From contig NZ_QXED01000004.1 in the NCBI RefSeq assembly GCF_003583365.1, positions 620,001-684,000 of the forward strand: a DNA stretch of 64,000 nucleotides. Reading direction: 5' to 3'. Below the pieces are notes generated by a model. That model was not told where the DNA came from and did no database searches. It saw nothing but the letters and a program-made list of their open reading frames with translations. Positions within the stretch are counted from its first letter, which is position 1, and each line of letters opens with the position of its first letter. A program made the translations under genes and the position numbers. Below are positions 51,624 to 59,676 of this stretch, piece by piece. Source of the DNA: Fibrisoma montanum (lineage in GTDB: Bacteria > Bacteroidota > Bacteroidia > Cytophagales > Spirosomataceae).

Positions 51624-53078
51624 CTATTCAAATGGCAGCGCCAGTCGCCGGTCAGGTAGCCGATTTTGTAATTCAGACTTGCTTTCAGACGCTGCGGTGT
51701 TCCGAACAGCCGACTGCTCGTCATGCCGGAATTTGGTGACGCCAACCAGTACCTTTCCGGCACGTACGGCTTCAACTTTAGCCAGATACGAACGGTCAAT
51801 TTCAGACTGAATGAACCCCTGCTCGAACGCTTTGACAAATCCGCCCATCGTTTCGACGTGAAGAAACAAGGCCCAGGCTGCTTCCACTAACTGGTGCGTC
51901 AGGATTTCGACGTAGTACGACCCGGCCGACGGATCAGCAACTTTATCAAAATACGATTCTTCTTTCAGCAGCACGGATACGTTGCGGGCAATACGCTCGG
52001 AAAACTCACTGGGCGCTTCTAAGACCGTATCATAAGGATGCACCGTCAATACATCACAGCCGCCAATCACGGCCCCCATCGCTTCGGTAGTGGCCCGGAG
52101 CAGGTTTGTATAAGGCGTAGCAACGGCGTCGTAAAAAGTAGACGTTTGCGCATGGAGCAGGGGGCAGGGAGCCGGGGGCTGACCATAGGCAGTACTGAAT
52201 CGCTGCCAAAGAACCCGTATTGCCCGCAATTTGGCGATCTCCACGAAGTAGCTCGTGCCAACCGAAACCGACAGCAGGGTTTTAGGGAAAATCGCATCGA
52301 CAGTCAGTCCGGAGTCGGTTAAGAAATCGTACTGATCGGCCAGTGATGCAAACAGAAAAGCCAGTTCCTGGCTAGCCGTGGCCCCAGCGTTATGGAACGC
52401 GTGGCTGCTGGCGGTAATGGTTCGAAATTGCGGAGAGTCGGTGGTTTGGCGGGTTGCCTCAACAATGTCGTTCAACGTATCGGCATACGGCTCACCCGTC
52501 GTTGCCCAATGAGCCAGTGGGTCAGTTAGTAAACCGCCTTTGAGCTGGTAGGGAGCAACCTGGCGTAAAGCGGATGTGAACGCAGCGACTTCATCATGAC
52601 GTCGAAAAAAAACGGGGGTGTCGCTGAGCTTGATGCCATTGAGCAGGCGCGCCAGGTCTGACGGTACGTCAGACCGGATATCAGGTACAGAAAAGCGGTC
52701 TGACGTACCGTCAGACCGAGTCGCGTCAGACCGAGTCGCGTCAGACCGGGTTGTGGCGGATTCTCTCGTTGTTGACCAGCTCAGCACCAGCGCATCTGCC
52801 CCGCGGCTTAGCGCGTCCCGTAGCGCTGGATTATCCGTTTTTTCGTCAGAAACAGTCCGTTCCGGGGCATTCAGCCAGCCGGGCACTTGCCTTTGGGCGG
52901 CCTGTAGATCAGTAAGGGGCAACGTAGCCAGGTCATCGGCCGTATAATAAGGTTCGAGGGTAAATCCCTCCGGCGTTGACCAGCGCAGCGTTTCGTAAGC
53001 AGCCGGATCTTTGAGGTCTTTTCGAACCTGTTCAATCCACTGTTGTTTATCGGCAGTTGAGAAGTGTTCAGCAAACAT
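51624..53078 (-). CDS. mutA: Methylmalonyl-CoA mutase small subunit
   Basis: A 484-residue non-catalytic partner of the large subunit. It keeps a degenerate mutase barrel (ITASSHAFHNAGATASQELA, KTLLSVSVGTSYFVEIAKLR, VADPSAGSYYVEILT) and lacks a B12-binding domain, as is common for short Bacteroidota small subunits. Residues about 107-138 (repeated TRSDA units, then TSDRFSVPDIRSDVPSD) are encoded by a palindromic repeat element read in frame and are unlike the rest of the protein. A near-consensus promoter lies 41 bases upstream. Confidence 0.92.
   Translation of the reverse strand: MFAEHFSTADKQQWIEQVRKDLKDPAAYETLRWSTPEGFTLEPYYTADDLATLPLTDLQAAQRQVPGWLNAPERTVSDEKTDNPALRDALSRGADALVLSWSTTRESATTRSDATRSDATRSDGTSDRFSVPDIRSDVPSDLARLLNGIKLSDTPVFFRRHDEVAAFTSALRQVAPYQLKGGLLTDPLAHWATTGEPYADTLNDIVEATRQTTDSPQFRTITASSHAFHNAGATASQELAFLFASLADQYDFLTDSGLTVDAIFPKTLLSVSVGTSYFVEIAKLRAIRVLWQRFSTAYGQPPAPCPLLHAQTSTFYDAVATPYTNLLRATTEAMGAVIGGCDVLTVHPYDTVLEAPSEFSERIARNVSVLLKEESYFDKVADPSAGSYYVEILTHQLVEAAWALFLHVETMGGFVKAFEQGFIQSEIDRSYLAKVEAVRAGKVLVGVTKFRHDEQSAVRNTAASESKSELQNRLPDRRLALPFE
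52655..52747 (-). repeat. In-frame palindromic repeat element inside mutA
   Basis: Two 21-base hairpins (52655-52675 and 52697-52717; 8-bp stems, 5-base loops) are exact reverse complements of each other. The second runs into two 15-base direct repeats (52710-52724, 52725-52739) and a third partial copy (52740-52747). The whole is 93 bases, 31 codons, and keeps the reading frame. Confidence 0.85.
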
Positions 53079-53119
53079 ATGAGTAAGCAGGGGTAGGCAT
53101 CAGCCCGGCCACTGGTACG

Positions 53120-53150
53120 TAAAAGTAACAGTTTCTTTTTTCGAGGGCAA
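53120..53150 (-). promoter_or_regulatory. Probable mutA promoter
   Basis: On the minus strand: TTG (53150-53148), a 20-base spacer and TACTTTTA (53127-53120; last base differs from TAnnTTTG), 41 bases before the start codon. Confidence 0.45.
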
Positions 53151-53286
53151 AAGCGTTCAAAAGCCGTTTAAGTCGAACCGGGGTTGCATTATTCAAAGGG
53201 ATTCACATTGTTCGTTGACACATCCGCCGATTCCCTTTATTTTAGCTTAGGAATGTACGACATTATCGCCGAGCCGGATAATTAGC

Positions 53287-53294
53287 TACCTTTG
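53287..53294 (+). promoter_or_regulatory. Probable -7 element of dnaA
   Basis: TACCTTTG is a perfect TAnnTTTG, 44 bases before the GTG start; no TTG at the expected -33 position. Confidence 0.45.
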
Positions 53295-53338
53295 TCTCCC
53301 TTTTTTGAGCGACACCCAACGTAACCTATAGATGTCCC

Positions 53339-54772
53339 GTGAACGTAACTACTCAGACAGGCATGCAGCGTGAAGTAATGACGGTGTGGAATCGCTGTCT
53401 GCACGTGATCCGGGAGAGCGTGCCTGAACAAAGTTTTAAAACCTGGTTTGAACCGATTGTGCCGCTTCGGCTCAGCGGCTACGTACTGACTATTCAGGTT
53501 CCAAGCCAGTTTTTTTACGAATGGCTGGAGGAAAATTTCGTGCATGTCCTGCGCAAAGCCCTCGATCATGCCATCGGCCGCGATGGTCAGCTGGAGTACT
53601 CAATTATTGTGGATAAGGGCAACGAAACGAATCGCCCGCTGACGGTCAATGTACCGACCACCAAATCGACCCAAACGGCTAAACCCGATAACGTCAACCC
53701 CGATATTCTGAAAAGTCCGTTCCAGCTCAAAGACCTCGACTCGTTGACGCTGGATTCGTACCTGAACCCGACGTATACCTTTGATAATTACGTTGAAGGT
53801 GATTGCAACCGGCTGGCCCGCAACGCAGGCTATGCCGTAGCACAGCGGCCGGGTGTTACGTCCTTCAACCCCCTGATGATTTACGGGGGCGTTGGTCTGG
53901 GTAAGACTCACCTGGTGCAGGCCATCGGCAACTACATCAAGAATAACAACCAGGGTAAGTTCGTGCTGTACGTTACGTCGGAGAAGTTTACCAACCAGTT
54001 TCTGAACGCCATCAAGACGGATACGCTCCGCGACTTCAGCAGTTTTTATATGCAGGTGGATGTGCTGGTGCTGGACGATGTGCAGTTTCTGCAGAAGAAA
54101 GAGAAAACTCAGGAAATTTTCTTCCATATTTTCAATCACCTCCATCAGTCGGGCCGGCAGATCATCATGACGTCGGACCGGGCTCCCAAGAACCTCGACG
54201 GCCTGGAAGACCGGCTGCTGTCGCGCTTCAAGTGGGGGCTTACTACCGATCTGCAAACGCCCGATCTGGAAACCCGCATTGCCATTATTCAGAAAAAGCT
54301 GATGGCCGAAGGTGTGTATATTGAAGATAATGTCATTGAGTATCTGGCTCACAGCATCAACACCAACGTCCGCGAACTCGAAGGCGTCATCGTGTCGCTG
54401 ATGGCACAGGCATCGCTTAACCGGCGTGAAATCGATCTCGAACTCGCCAAACATACGCTGCGCAACATTGTCGAAGATTCCGAGCGGGAAGTGACAATTG
54501 ATTCAGTTCAGGAAGTTGTGGCCGATTTTTTTGGGGTGACCATCGCCGAACTGAAATCAAAGTCCCGCAAGCGTGAACTGGTGTATCCGCGGCAGGTGGC
54601 TATGTACCTGGCCAAGGAAAAAACGGGGCTGCCCCTCAAATCAATCGGTTATCATTTCGGCGGACGTGACCACAGTACCGTCATCCATGCCATCCAGACG
54701 ATCAGCGACCTGGTGAGCAAGAAAGCCGAAACCCGCGACGCCGTCGAGAAGCTGAAAGCGCAGTTTAAATAA
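53339..54772 (+). CDS. dnaA: Chromosomal replication initiator DnaA
   Basis: A 477-residue AAA+ protein that opens oriC. Domain I begins VWNRCLHVIRESVPEQSFKT; domain II is a short linker (about 90-135). Domain III has Walker A GGVGLGKTHL (about 183-192), Walker B VLVLDDVQFL and sensor/Arg-finger segment LEDRLLSRFKWG. Domain IV binds DnaA boxes (YPRQVAMYLAKE, HFGGRDHSTVIHA). The start is GTG at 53339; an ATG at 53363 is the alternative. No clear cluster of DnaA boxes is visible around the gene, and dnaN is not adjacent. Confidence 0.96.
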   Translation: MNVTTQTGMQREVMTVWNRCLHVIRESVPEQSFKTWFEPIVPLRLSGYVLTIQVPSQFFYEWLEENFVHVLRKALDHAIGRDGQLEYSIIVDKGNETNRPLTVNVPTTKSTQTAKPDNVNPDILKSPFQLKDLDSLTLDSYLNPTYTFDNYVEGDCNRLARNAGYAVAQRPGVTSFNPLMIYGGVGLGKTHLVQAIGNYIKNNNQGKFVLYVTSEKFTNQFLNAIKTDTLRDFSSFYMQVDVLVLDDVQFLQKKEKTQEIFFHIFNHLHQSGRQIIMTSDRAPKNLDGLEDRLLSRFKWGLTTDLQTPDLETRIAIIQKKLMAEGVYIEDNVIEYLAHSINTNVRELEGVIVSLMAQASLNRREIDLELAKHTLRNIVEDSEREVTIDSVQEVVADFFGVTIAELKSKSRKRELVYPRQVAMYLAKEKTGLPLKSIGYHFGGRDHSTVIHAIQTISDLVSKKAETRDAVEKLKAQFK

Positions 54773-54805
54773 CGGCAGCCCAGAACCCTCTATGACCGTG
54801 GCCGC

Positions 54806-55807
54806 ATGGTAACGAGTTCTATGCCGGATGAGCTTCGGCTCATGGATCGGTCTCAAGTGAATGAGTTGTCCTGGAATGCCTGCGTGTCGGCCTCAAACCA
54901 ACGGATTGTATACGGCTATACCTGGTACCTCGACGCGGTCCTGCCCCAACCCGACTGGCGTTGGGTGGGTGTTGTGCTGGCCGATCAGAATGACGGCTAC
55001 CGGGCGGTTCTGCCCGTACCGTTGCGACGAAAGCGAATTGCGGGAATAAACTATGCCTGGGTCGTGCATCAACCGCTGTTCTGTCAGTTTCTACACGTTT
55101 TTGCTTTGGATCCGGTTCAATCGGTCGAGCCGTTTTATCAGTTCGTTGTCCGTCGATTTCGCTACGGGTCAACGTTCAGCATTCGGGAAAAGCCAATGAT
55201 TTTGCCGGTTTTGACCGATATGGACGAACGAGCCACGCACACGCTGGATCTGTCAGTGGGTTATGAGCAGTTGGCAGCGGGCTACTCCGCCGACCGCCGG
55301 TTGAACCTTCGCCGGGCGCAGGCGGCAGGGTGGGAAGTTAAAGACGCTGTGGACCCGGAGCCGATCATCCACTTATTTCAGCAGTACCATGCCGATACCA
55401 TTGACGGGGGAGTGGCTGACTGGGCCTACGTAATCTTACGCAGACTGGTTAAGGAGCTAACTCAGCGCCAACTGGCCACGCTCCGGTACGCTGTGCGCGA
55501 CGGGCAGATCGAAGCCGGGGCGTTGTTTGTGCAGGAAGGCAACCGGATTATTTACCTTTTCAATGCGGCCTCACCAGCCGGTCGGCGGGGGCAGGCCCGG
55601 ACGTTGCTGCTTGACCAGTTGATTCGCCGGCGGGCCGGTCAGTCGTTTGTTCTTGATTTCGAAAGCCCCGACAAAGCGTCGATTGCAGCTTTTTACCGAA
55701 GTTTTGGTGCCGTAGACGAGCGCTATTACTCCCTGTGCTGGAATCGGCTCAACCGGGTAGAACGACTGGTCAGGCGGGTGCTTAGGCAGCGGTCAGAAAA
55801 AGCGTAG
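54806..55807 (+). CDS. GNAT/FemAB-like acyltransferase
   Basis: A 333-residue protein of the GNAT superfamily with two tandem GNAT-like halves, as in FemAB or BioF2-like (Acetyltransf_6) proteins. The second half contains YSADRRLNLRRAQAAGWEV, GALFVQEGNRIIYLFNAASP and RGQARTLLLDQLIRR, then LDFESPDKASIAAFYRSFGA. The family transfers acyl or aminoacyl groups in cell-envelope or polysaccharide synthesis. Acceptor unknown. It follows dnaA by 33 bases in the same direction and overlaps the end of the convergent DUF3108 gene by 15 bases. Confidence 0.75.
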   Translation: MVTSSMPDELRLMDRSQVNELSWNACVSASNQRIVYGYTWYLDAVLPQPDWRWVGVVLADQNDGYRAVLPVPLRRKRIAGINYAWVVHQPLFCQFLHVFALDPVQSVEPFYQFVVRRFRYGSTFSIREKPMILPVLTDMDERATHTLDLSVGYEQLAAGYSADRRLNLRRAQAAGWEVKDAVDPEPIIHLFQQYHADTIDGGVADWAYVILRRLVKELTQRQLATLRYAVRDGQIEAGALFVQEGNRIIYLFNAASPAGRRGQARTLLLDQLIRRRAGQSFVLDFESPDKASIAAFYRSFGAVDERYYSLCWNRLNRVERLVRRVLRQRSEKA

Positions 55808-56581
55808 CGGGTGTTTCAGGCCTGCATGATGTCGGATATCCATATCGAGCGAGCCGATAGCCAGTTCAACTTCTACCTTCAGCGGAATCTTATTGGCGTC
55901 GTCGGATACCCAAATCTTGATAGCATCGTCGCCCTTGAAGAAACTGTTGGGCGGCATAATGGGTGTCAGTTTCAGTACGTTGATGCGGCCAAACTTTGTT
56001 TTGATTACGTCTTTACCCCGGTACTTGACCTTCATGTTATAAATGGTATCGTCGTAGAAAGCCGGGATTTCAACCACCTGTCCGACGTTCAGCTTGCTGA
56101 AGTCGATGGTTCGGACAAAATAATAACTGCTCACCACATCATGTACGTTGTCCGGCACGTGAAAAACATCGCGCTCGGTACGTTCTTCGGCCCGCACCGT
56201 ATTGTTGAGGTGGTTAAACGTAATGTTCTCCTCTTTCCGGTAGTTGTTTTCGCGCAGACTCGTGTAAAACTTCTGCGGCAGAATGGCATTCGTGTCGATA
56301 TAGGAACGCCACGTATCGCGCACCTTGGTAACCAAAGCAAACGCACCCACGGTACGACCGTCGACGTTGACCCGGTAGCAGGGGCGTTCATTCACTTTAT
56401 ACAACGTAGGGCTCACATCCACGATGGCTTCGGCTGCGTTCAGGAAGCCGTAATGAACCCGATATTCGATATGTTCGCCTGGGCCAAAGCTATTATTAAC
56501 CACTCGCCGATAGGTATCCATAGTTGAAAAACCTGTCGCAATAAAGGTTAGAATGCCGATGCCCCACAACAACTTCTTCAT
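55793..56581 (-). CDS. DUF3108 domain exported protein
   Basis: A 262-residue protein with a signal peptide (about residues 1-20) and a DUF3108 beta-sheet domain: GEHIEYRVHYGFLNAAEAIV, RPCYRVNVDGRTVGAFALV, FYTSLRENNYRKEENITF, and VLKLTPIMPP followed by IKIWVSDDANKIPLKVEVEL. The fold is related to outer-membrane/periplasmic carrier-like beta sandwiches; function unknown. It is 28 bases downstream of the aminopeptidase-like gene and probably cotranscribed with it. Confidence 0.85.
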   Translation of the reverse strand: MKKLLWGIGILTFIATGFSTMDTYRRVVNNSFGPGEHIEYRVHYGFLNAAEAIVDVSPTLYKVNERPCYRVNVDGRTVGAFALVTKVRDTWRSYIDTNAILPQKFYTSLRENNYRKEENITFNHLNNTVRAEERTERDVFHVPDNVHDVVSSYYFVRTIDFSKLNVGQVVEIPAFYDDTIYNMKVKYRGKDVIKTKFGRINVLKLTPIMPPNSFFKGDDAIKIWVSDDANKIPLKVEVELAIGSLDMDIRHHAGLKHPLRFF

Positions 56582-56609
56582 ACATCAACAGTACCCGGGA
56601 CGGGGTTCA

Positions 56610-57656
56610 TTACAAAGATGGATATGTTTTTTTTAAGTATGTCAGGTACTTCTTAAAGTCACTATGAAACCGGGTCACAAATTCATCCCGAAAGCGATTC
56701 TGCTGTTTTCGGTACGTTAGATACCCGATAAAATACGCGTTGTTCGGTAGGTTTAGTTTGCTCAGTGACCGTTTTTTTACCGAACGACGCGTCGCCGTAG
56801 TCCGTTCATCCCGAATTGTATCCGAGCTGACGACAATCTGACGGATCGTCTGCCACTTCAATGAATCTTTGACGGCCCCGGGTGTCGTTGGTTTAAAAGA
56901 CCTATACAGGCTGTCAAGCGTTTGAGTGCCCCGTAAAATATGCTCATCGTACCGATCATAAAACGCTTTGGCAGCCAGGTAATTCCGATATTCTGCGGAT
57001 GTTTTCCCGTATTTAAAAGCCAGAAAGCGTAAAGCACCGTATTCACCGACAAAATCGGCCAGGTTTTCGTTGTACTCCAAACTATTTTTTACGAACAATG
57101 TCCCGTGGGTTAGTTCGTGAATAATCAGTTCAGCCAGACTTCCGGGGGGGCGCTCAAGCATACTGGATAAAATAGGATCTTTTAAAAATCCTAATGTCGA
57201 CCAGGCCGAAACTTCCCCGACCCGCGTATCCCAACCCGCCTGTTTAAGCTCGTTTACTTGCTCGTCAGCCCGGTCTTTTTCAAAAAAACCCTTATACGAG
57301 AATGTTCCGATAATAGGAAAATGCCACTGTTTTGCAGCTAGTTTGTATGGTTCAGCAGCCGTTATCACCCACAAAATCGGCTTTCCGTGCTGATCATAAA
57401 ACGATTCATAACTACCGGAGGGATCAAGCCCGATAGAGTCTATCGCAAAACGCTTGATTTCTTGTATGAGTTCAATTTTGTTCTTTACTGAGTCTGGAAA
57501 AGCCGGGTCTGCCAGTACGTCGTTCACTGGTTCGGTATTGAGCAAAATGCGGAGTTGTCCGCGGCCCTGCATAAAGCCATAACTAACCAGTTCGCGCTGC
57601 CATACGCCTATGACAAGTAAAGCCAGCAATACCCCTATGCCTATCTTTTTCCACAT
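56610..57656 (-). CDS. Membrane-anchored putative aminopeptidase (DUF2265-type)
   Basis: A 348-residue protein, started at 57656 because MWKKIGIGVLLALLVIGVW is an obvious signal anchor and a -7 box lies just upstream; the open extension to 57842 shows no coding character. The motif IIHELTHGTLF (metal-binding HExxH-like, H-E-L-T-H) and NENLADFVGEYGALRFL supply a gluzincin-type zinc site. This matches the Aminopep family of predicted peptidases. Substrate unknown. Confidence 0.82.
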   Translation of the reverse strand: MWKKIGIGVLLALLVIGVWQRELVSYGFMQGRGQLRILLNTEPVNDVLADPAFPDSVKNKIELIQEIKRFAIDSIGLDPSGSYESFYDQHGKPILWVITAAEPYKLAAKQWHFPIIGTFSYKGFFEKDRADEQVNELKQAGWDTRVGEVSAWSTLGFLKDPILSSMLERPPGSLAELIIHELTHGTLFVKNSLEYNENLADFVGEYGALRFLAFKYGKTSAEYRNYLAAKAFYDRYDEHILRGTQTLDSLYRSFKPTTPGAVKDSLKWQTIRQIVVSSDTIRDERTTATRRSVKKRSLSKLNLPNNAYFIGYLTYRKQQNRFRDEFVTRFHSDFKKYLTYLKKTYPSL

Positions 57657-57683
57657 GCCACGTAAGGCGGAACGAATACCCGA

Positions 57684-57691
57684 CAAAAGTA
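57684..57691 (-). promoter_or_regulatory. Possible -7 element for the aminopeptidase-like gene
   Basis: Reads TACTTTTG on the minus strand, 27 bases before the chosen start at 57656. It supports that start; no clear -33. Confidence 0.4.
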
Positions 57692-57917
57692 CGAAAAAAG
57701 GATGGGAGGCTTTGTCATTCACGCAAGCTATATAAACATAGTTACAATAGTTTGTACTCTGACACTGCTTTACTCCAGCGCCTGAGAACCAACCGTTTTG
57801 AATTTGCGGACAAAAAGCACTGTATTGCGCGTACGGACGCACGTTGGTAAACCAGTAATCAAGTCTTCTTTCGGGGCGGTATTCCGAGCAGTACGTGCCG
57901 CGTATGGAAATGGATCA

Positions 57918-58481
57918 TTACTCAGAACGTTGCCAGTCCCAGACAACAATTACCCAGGTTTCTCCGGCGAGGTCGTCAAAGAACGAGGTGACTTTCCTGA
58001 ACCCAACCCGCTCATGAGCGCGCAACGACCGGGTGTTTCGCTCAGAGATGTCGGTGATCAACAACCGGTATCGGTCGCTGTACACGTCGCGGTGGTGTTG
58101 ATAAAGCTTGTCGAAAATACCCTGACCGCGGTAGCCATCAGCGACGCACACCTGCCCCATAACGTAGTAATCGTAGGCGGTCAGGGGGCTGTCTTTATAC
58201 TTTGTCGTGTTCAGCCGCCAGAAAAGAGGAAGCAGTTCGGGAACATCGGCACCAAACGATGGGAGCATTGTCAGCGCGTAACCAACTACTTTATCGCCGT
58301 CTTTCGCAATGACGCTCGGGGCGGCTTCGTTCATCCGGCGCAGGGTGTCCGGGTTGTGCTCAATGGTGACGAATCCTTGCGTCAATTGAACTTCCGGCGT
58401 TACATTCTTACGCAGGTTTTGACGTTGCAGCGCCAAAATACCCTGAATGTCGGCTTCACTTTGAATAGTGGTAATGTGCAT
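57918..58481 (-). CDS. GNAT family N-acetyltransferase
   Basis: A 187-residue single-domain acetyltransferase. Motif A with the acetyl-CoA pyrophosphate loop is QVCVADGYRGQGIFDKLY (about residues 110-127), and motif B is ERNTRSLRAHERVGF. Substrate unknown. It starts two bases after the stop of the enolase-superfamily gene, so the two are cotranslated; a link to dipeptide or amino-acid metabolism is a reasonable guess. Confidence 0.9.
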   Translation of the reverse strand: MHITTIQSEADIQGILALQRQNLRKNVTPEVQLTQGFVTIEHNPDTLRRMNEAAPSVIAKDGDKVVGYALTMLPSFGADVPELLPLFWRLNTTKYKDSPLTAYDYYVMGQVCVADGYRGQGIFDKLYQHHRDVYSDRYRLLITDISERNTRSLRAHERVGFRKVTSFFDDLAGETWVIVVWDWQRSE

Positions 58482-58483
58482 GA

Positions 58484-59584
58484 TTATGAAATGACGATGC
58501 GGTCAAGTGTAGACAGAAAATCCGGGTCAATTTCTGCGCCAATGCCGGGCGTATCGGGCAGGCTGATCGCGTATCCAGCGTAGATGGCGCCCCCCACGAC
58601 CGGGTCCTGGGCGTGTTCAAAAGGCGCGTCGAGGTCAAAAAACGTAATGTTTTGCCGGGCCGACGCAACATGCGCATTTGCCGTGATCGCCAACCGCGAC
58701 TCCGACATGCAGCCAATCATGCAGAAGACTCCGGCGGCTTCGGCGATGGCGTTGATTTTGAGGGCTTCAAAAATACCGCCACTTTTCGACAGCTTGATGT
58801 TGAAGTAGTCAACGGCTTCTTCCCGTACCAGCCGGATGGCGTCCTGCGCATCGAACAGCGACTCGTCGGCCATAATCGGCACCGGCGACGCCTGGCGTAC
58901 CTGCCGCAGTCCGGCTACGTCCCAGCGCCGGATGGGCTGTTCGCAATACTGCACATTCCATCCACCGATGGTGCGCAGCACGGCCGATGCCGTCACTACG
59001 TCCCAGCCCTGGTTCGCGTCGGTGCGGATCGGCGTTTCGTCGCCAAGCGCCAGCCGAATCGCTTCTACCCGCCGAATGTCGTCGCGCTGGTTCGTGCCCA
59101 ACTTCACCTTCACGGCCTCGCCCCCGTTGGCTTTGATACGCTGCGCATCTTCGACCATCCGCTCGGGGGAGTTGAGGTAGATCGTTTCATCCGTCACTAC
59201 CGTCCTTTTCTGACCGCCCAGGAACCGGTAGAGCGGCATATTGGCCGCTTTGGCGGCTACGTCGTACAAGGCCATATCGAAGGCGCTGCGGGTGGTCGGG
59301 TGGCCGGGCAGGTAGCGGACCAGCGCCGTGAGACAACCTTCGATGTCGAGCGGATCGCGGCCAAGCAGGAGCCGGGCCATGTCCTGCGCGGCTGCCAGCC
59401 CGGATGCCTGCGTTTCGCCGACGATCATCCAGAACGGCGAACCTTCGCCCCAGCCGGTAATGCCTTCGTCGGTTTTTACTTCAACAAGGAGGTTGCGGGC
59501 GCTCTCAATCGTGCCGAGCGAGATAGCAATCGGGGCCCTCAGCGGAATATCGTAGCGGTAAAGAGTGACTTGAGTGATGTGCAT
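58484..59584 (-). CDS. Enolase-superfamily dipeptide epimerase-like enzyme
   Basis: A 366-residue muconate-lactonising-enzyme-subgroup protein. The N-terminal capping domain is followed by a barrel with the Lys-x-Lys acid/base (Lys159, Lys161 in AVKVKLG), metal ligands Asp189 (RTDANQ), Glu215 (YCEQP) and Asp240 (MADES), and the opposite Lys264/Lys267 (NIKLSKSGG). GCMSESRLAITANAH closes the site. L-Ala-D/L-Glu epimerase, acting in murein-peptide recycling, is the likeliest relative; other cycloisomerases of the subgroup are possible. Confidence 0.85.
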   Translation of the reverse strand: MHITQVTLYRYDIPLRAPIAISLGTIESARNLLVEVKTDEGITGWGEGSPFWMIVGETQASGLAAAQDMARLLLGRDPLDIEGCLTALVRYLPGHPTTRSAFDMALYDVAAKAANMPLYRFLGGQKRTVVTDETIYLNSPERMVEDAQRIKANGGEAVKVKLGTNQRDDIRRVEAIRLALGDETPIRTDANQGWDVVTASAVLRTIGGWNVQYCEQPIRRWDVAGLRQVRQASPVPIMADESLFDAQDAIRLVREEAVDYFNIKLSKSGGIFEALKINAIAEAAGVFCMIGCMSESRLAITANAHVASARQNITFFDLDAPFEHAQDPVVGGAIYAGYAISLPDTPGIGAEIDPDFLSTLDRIVIS

Positions 59585-59609
59585 GTAAAACGCAGAGACA
59601 ACAGAGTTT

Positions 59610-59668
59610 ACGCAGAGACCACAGAGATAACTCAGCGCACGCTGCGAAAGTCTCTGTGGTCTCTGCGT
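59610..59668. repeat. Intergenic inverted repeat with an extra half-copy
   Basis: A perfect 18-bp stem (59610-59627 with 59651-59668) plus a related left half-copy at about 59589-59606. It lies between the amidohydrolase stop and the epimerase start and may act as a terminator. Confidence 0.8.
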
Positions 59669-59676
59669 TTAAAAAC

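Noticed and set aside
53079-53338. Possible oriC upstream of dnaA
   Set aside because: No cluster of TTATNCACA-like boxes or strong AT-rich unwinding region was seen in the 260-base gap.
57657-57842. N-terminal 62-codon extension of the aminopeptidase-like gene
   Set aside because: It precedes a clear signal anchor and contains the probable -7 element, and its translation is Cys/Asn-rich without features.
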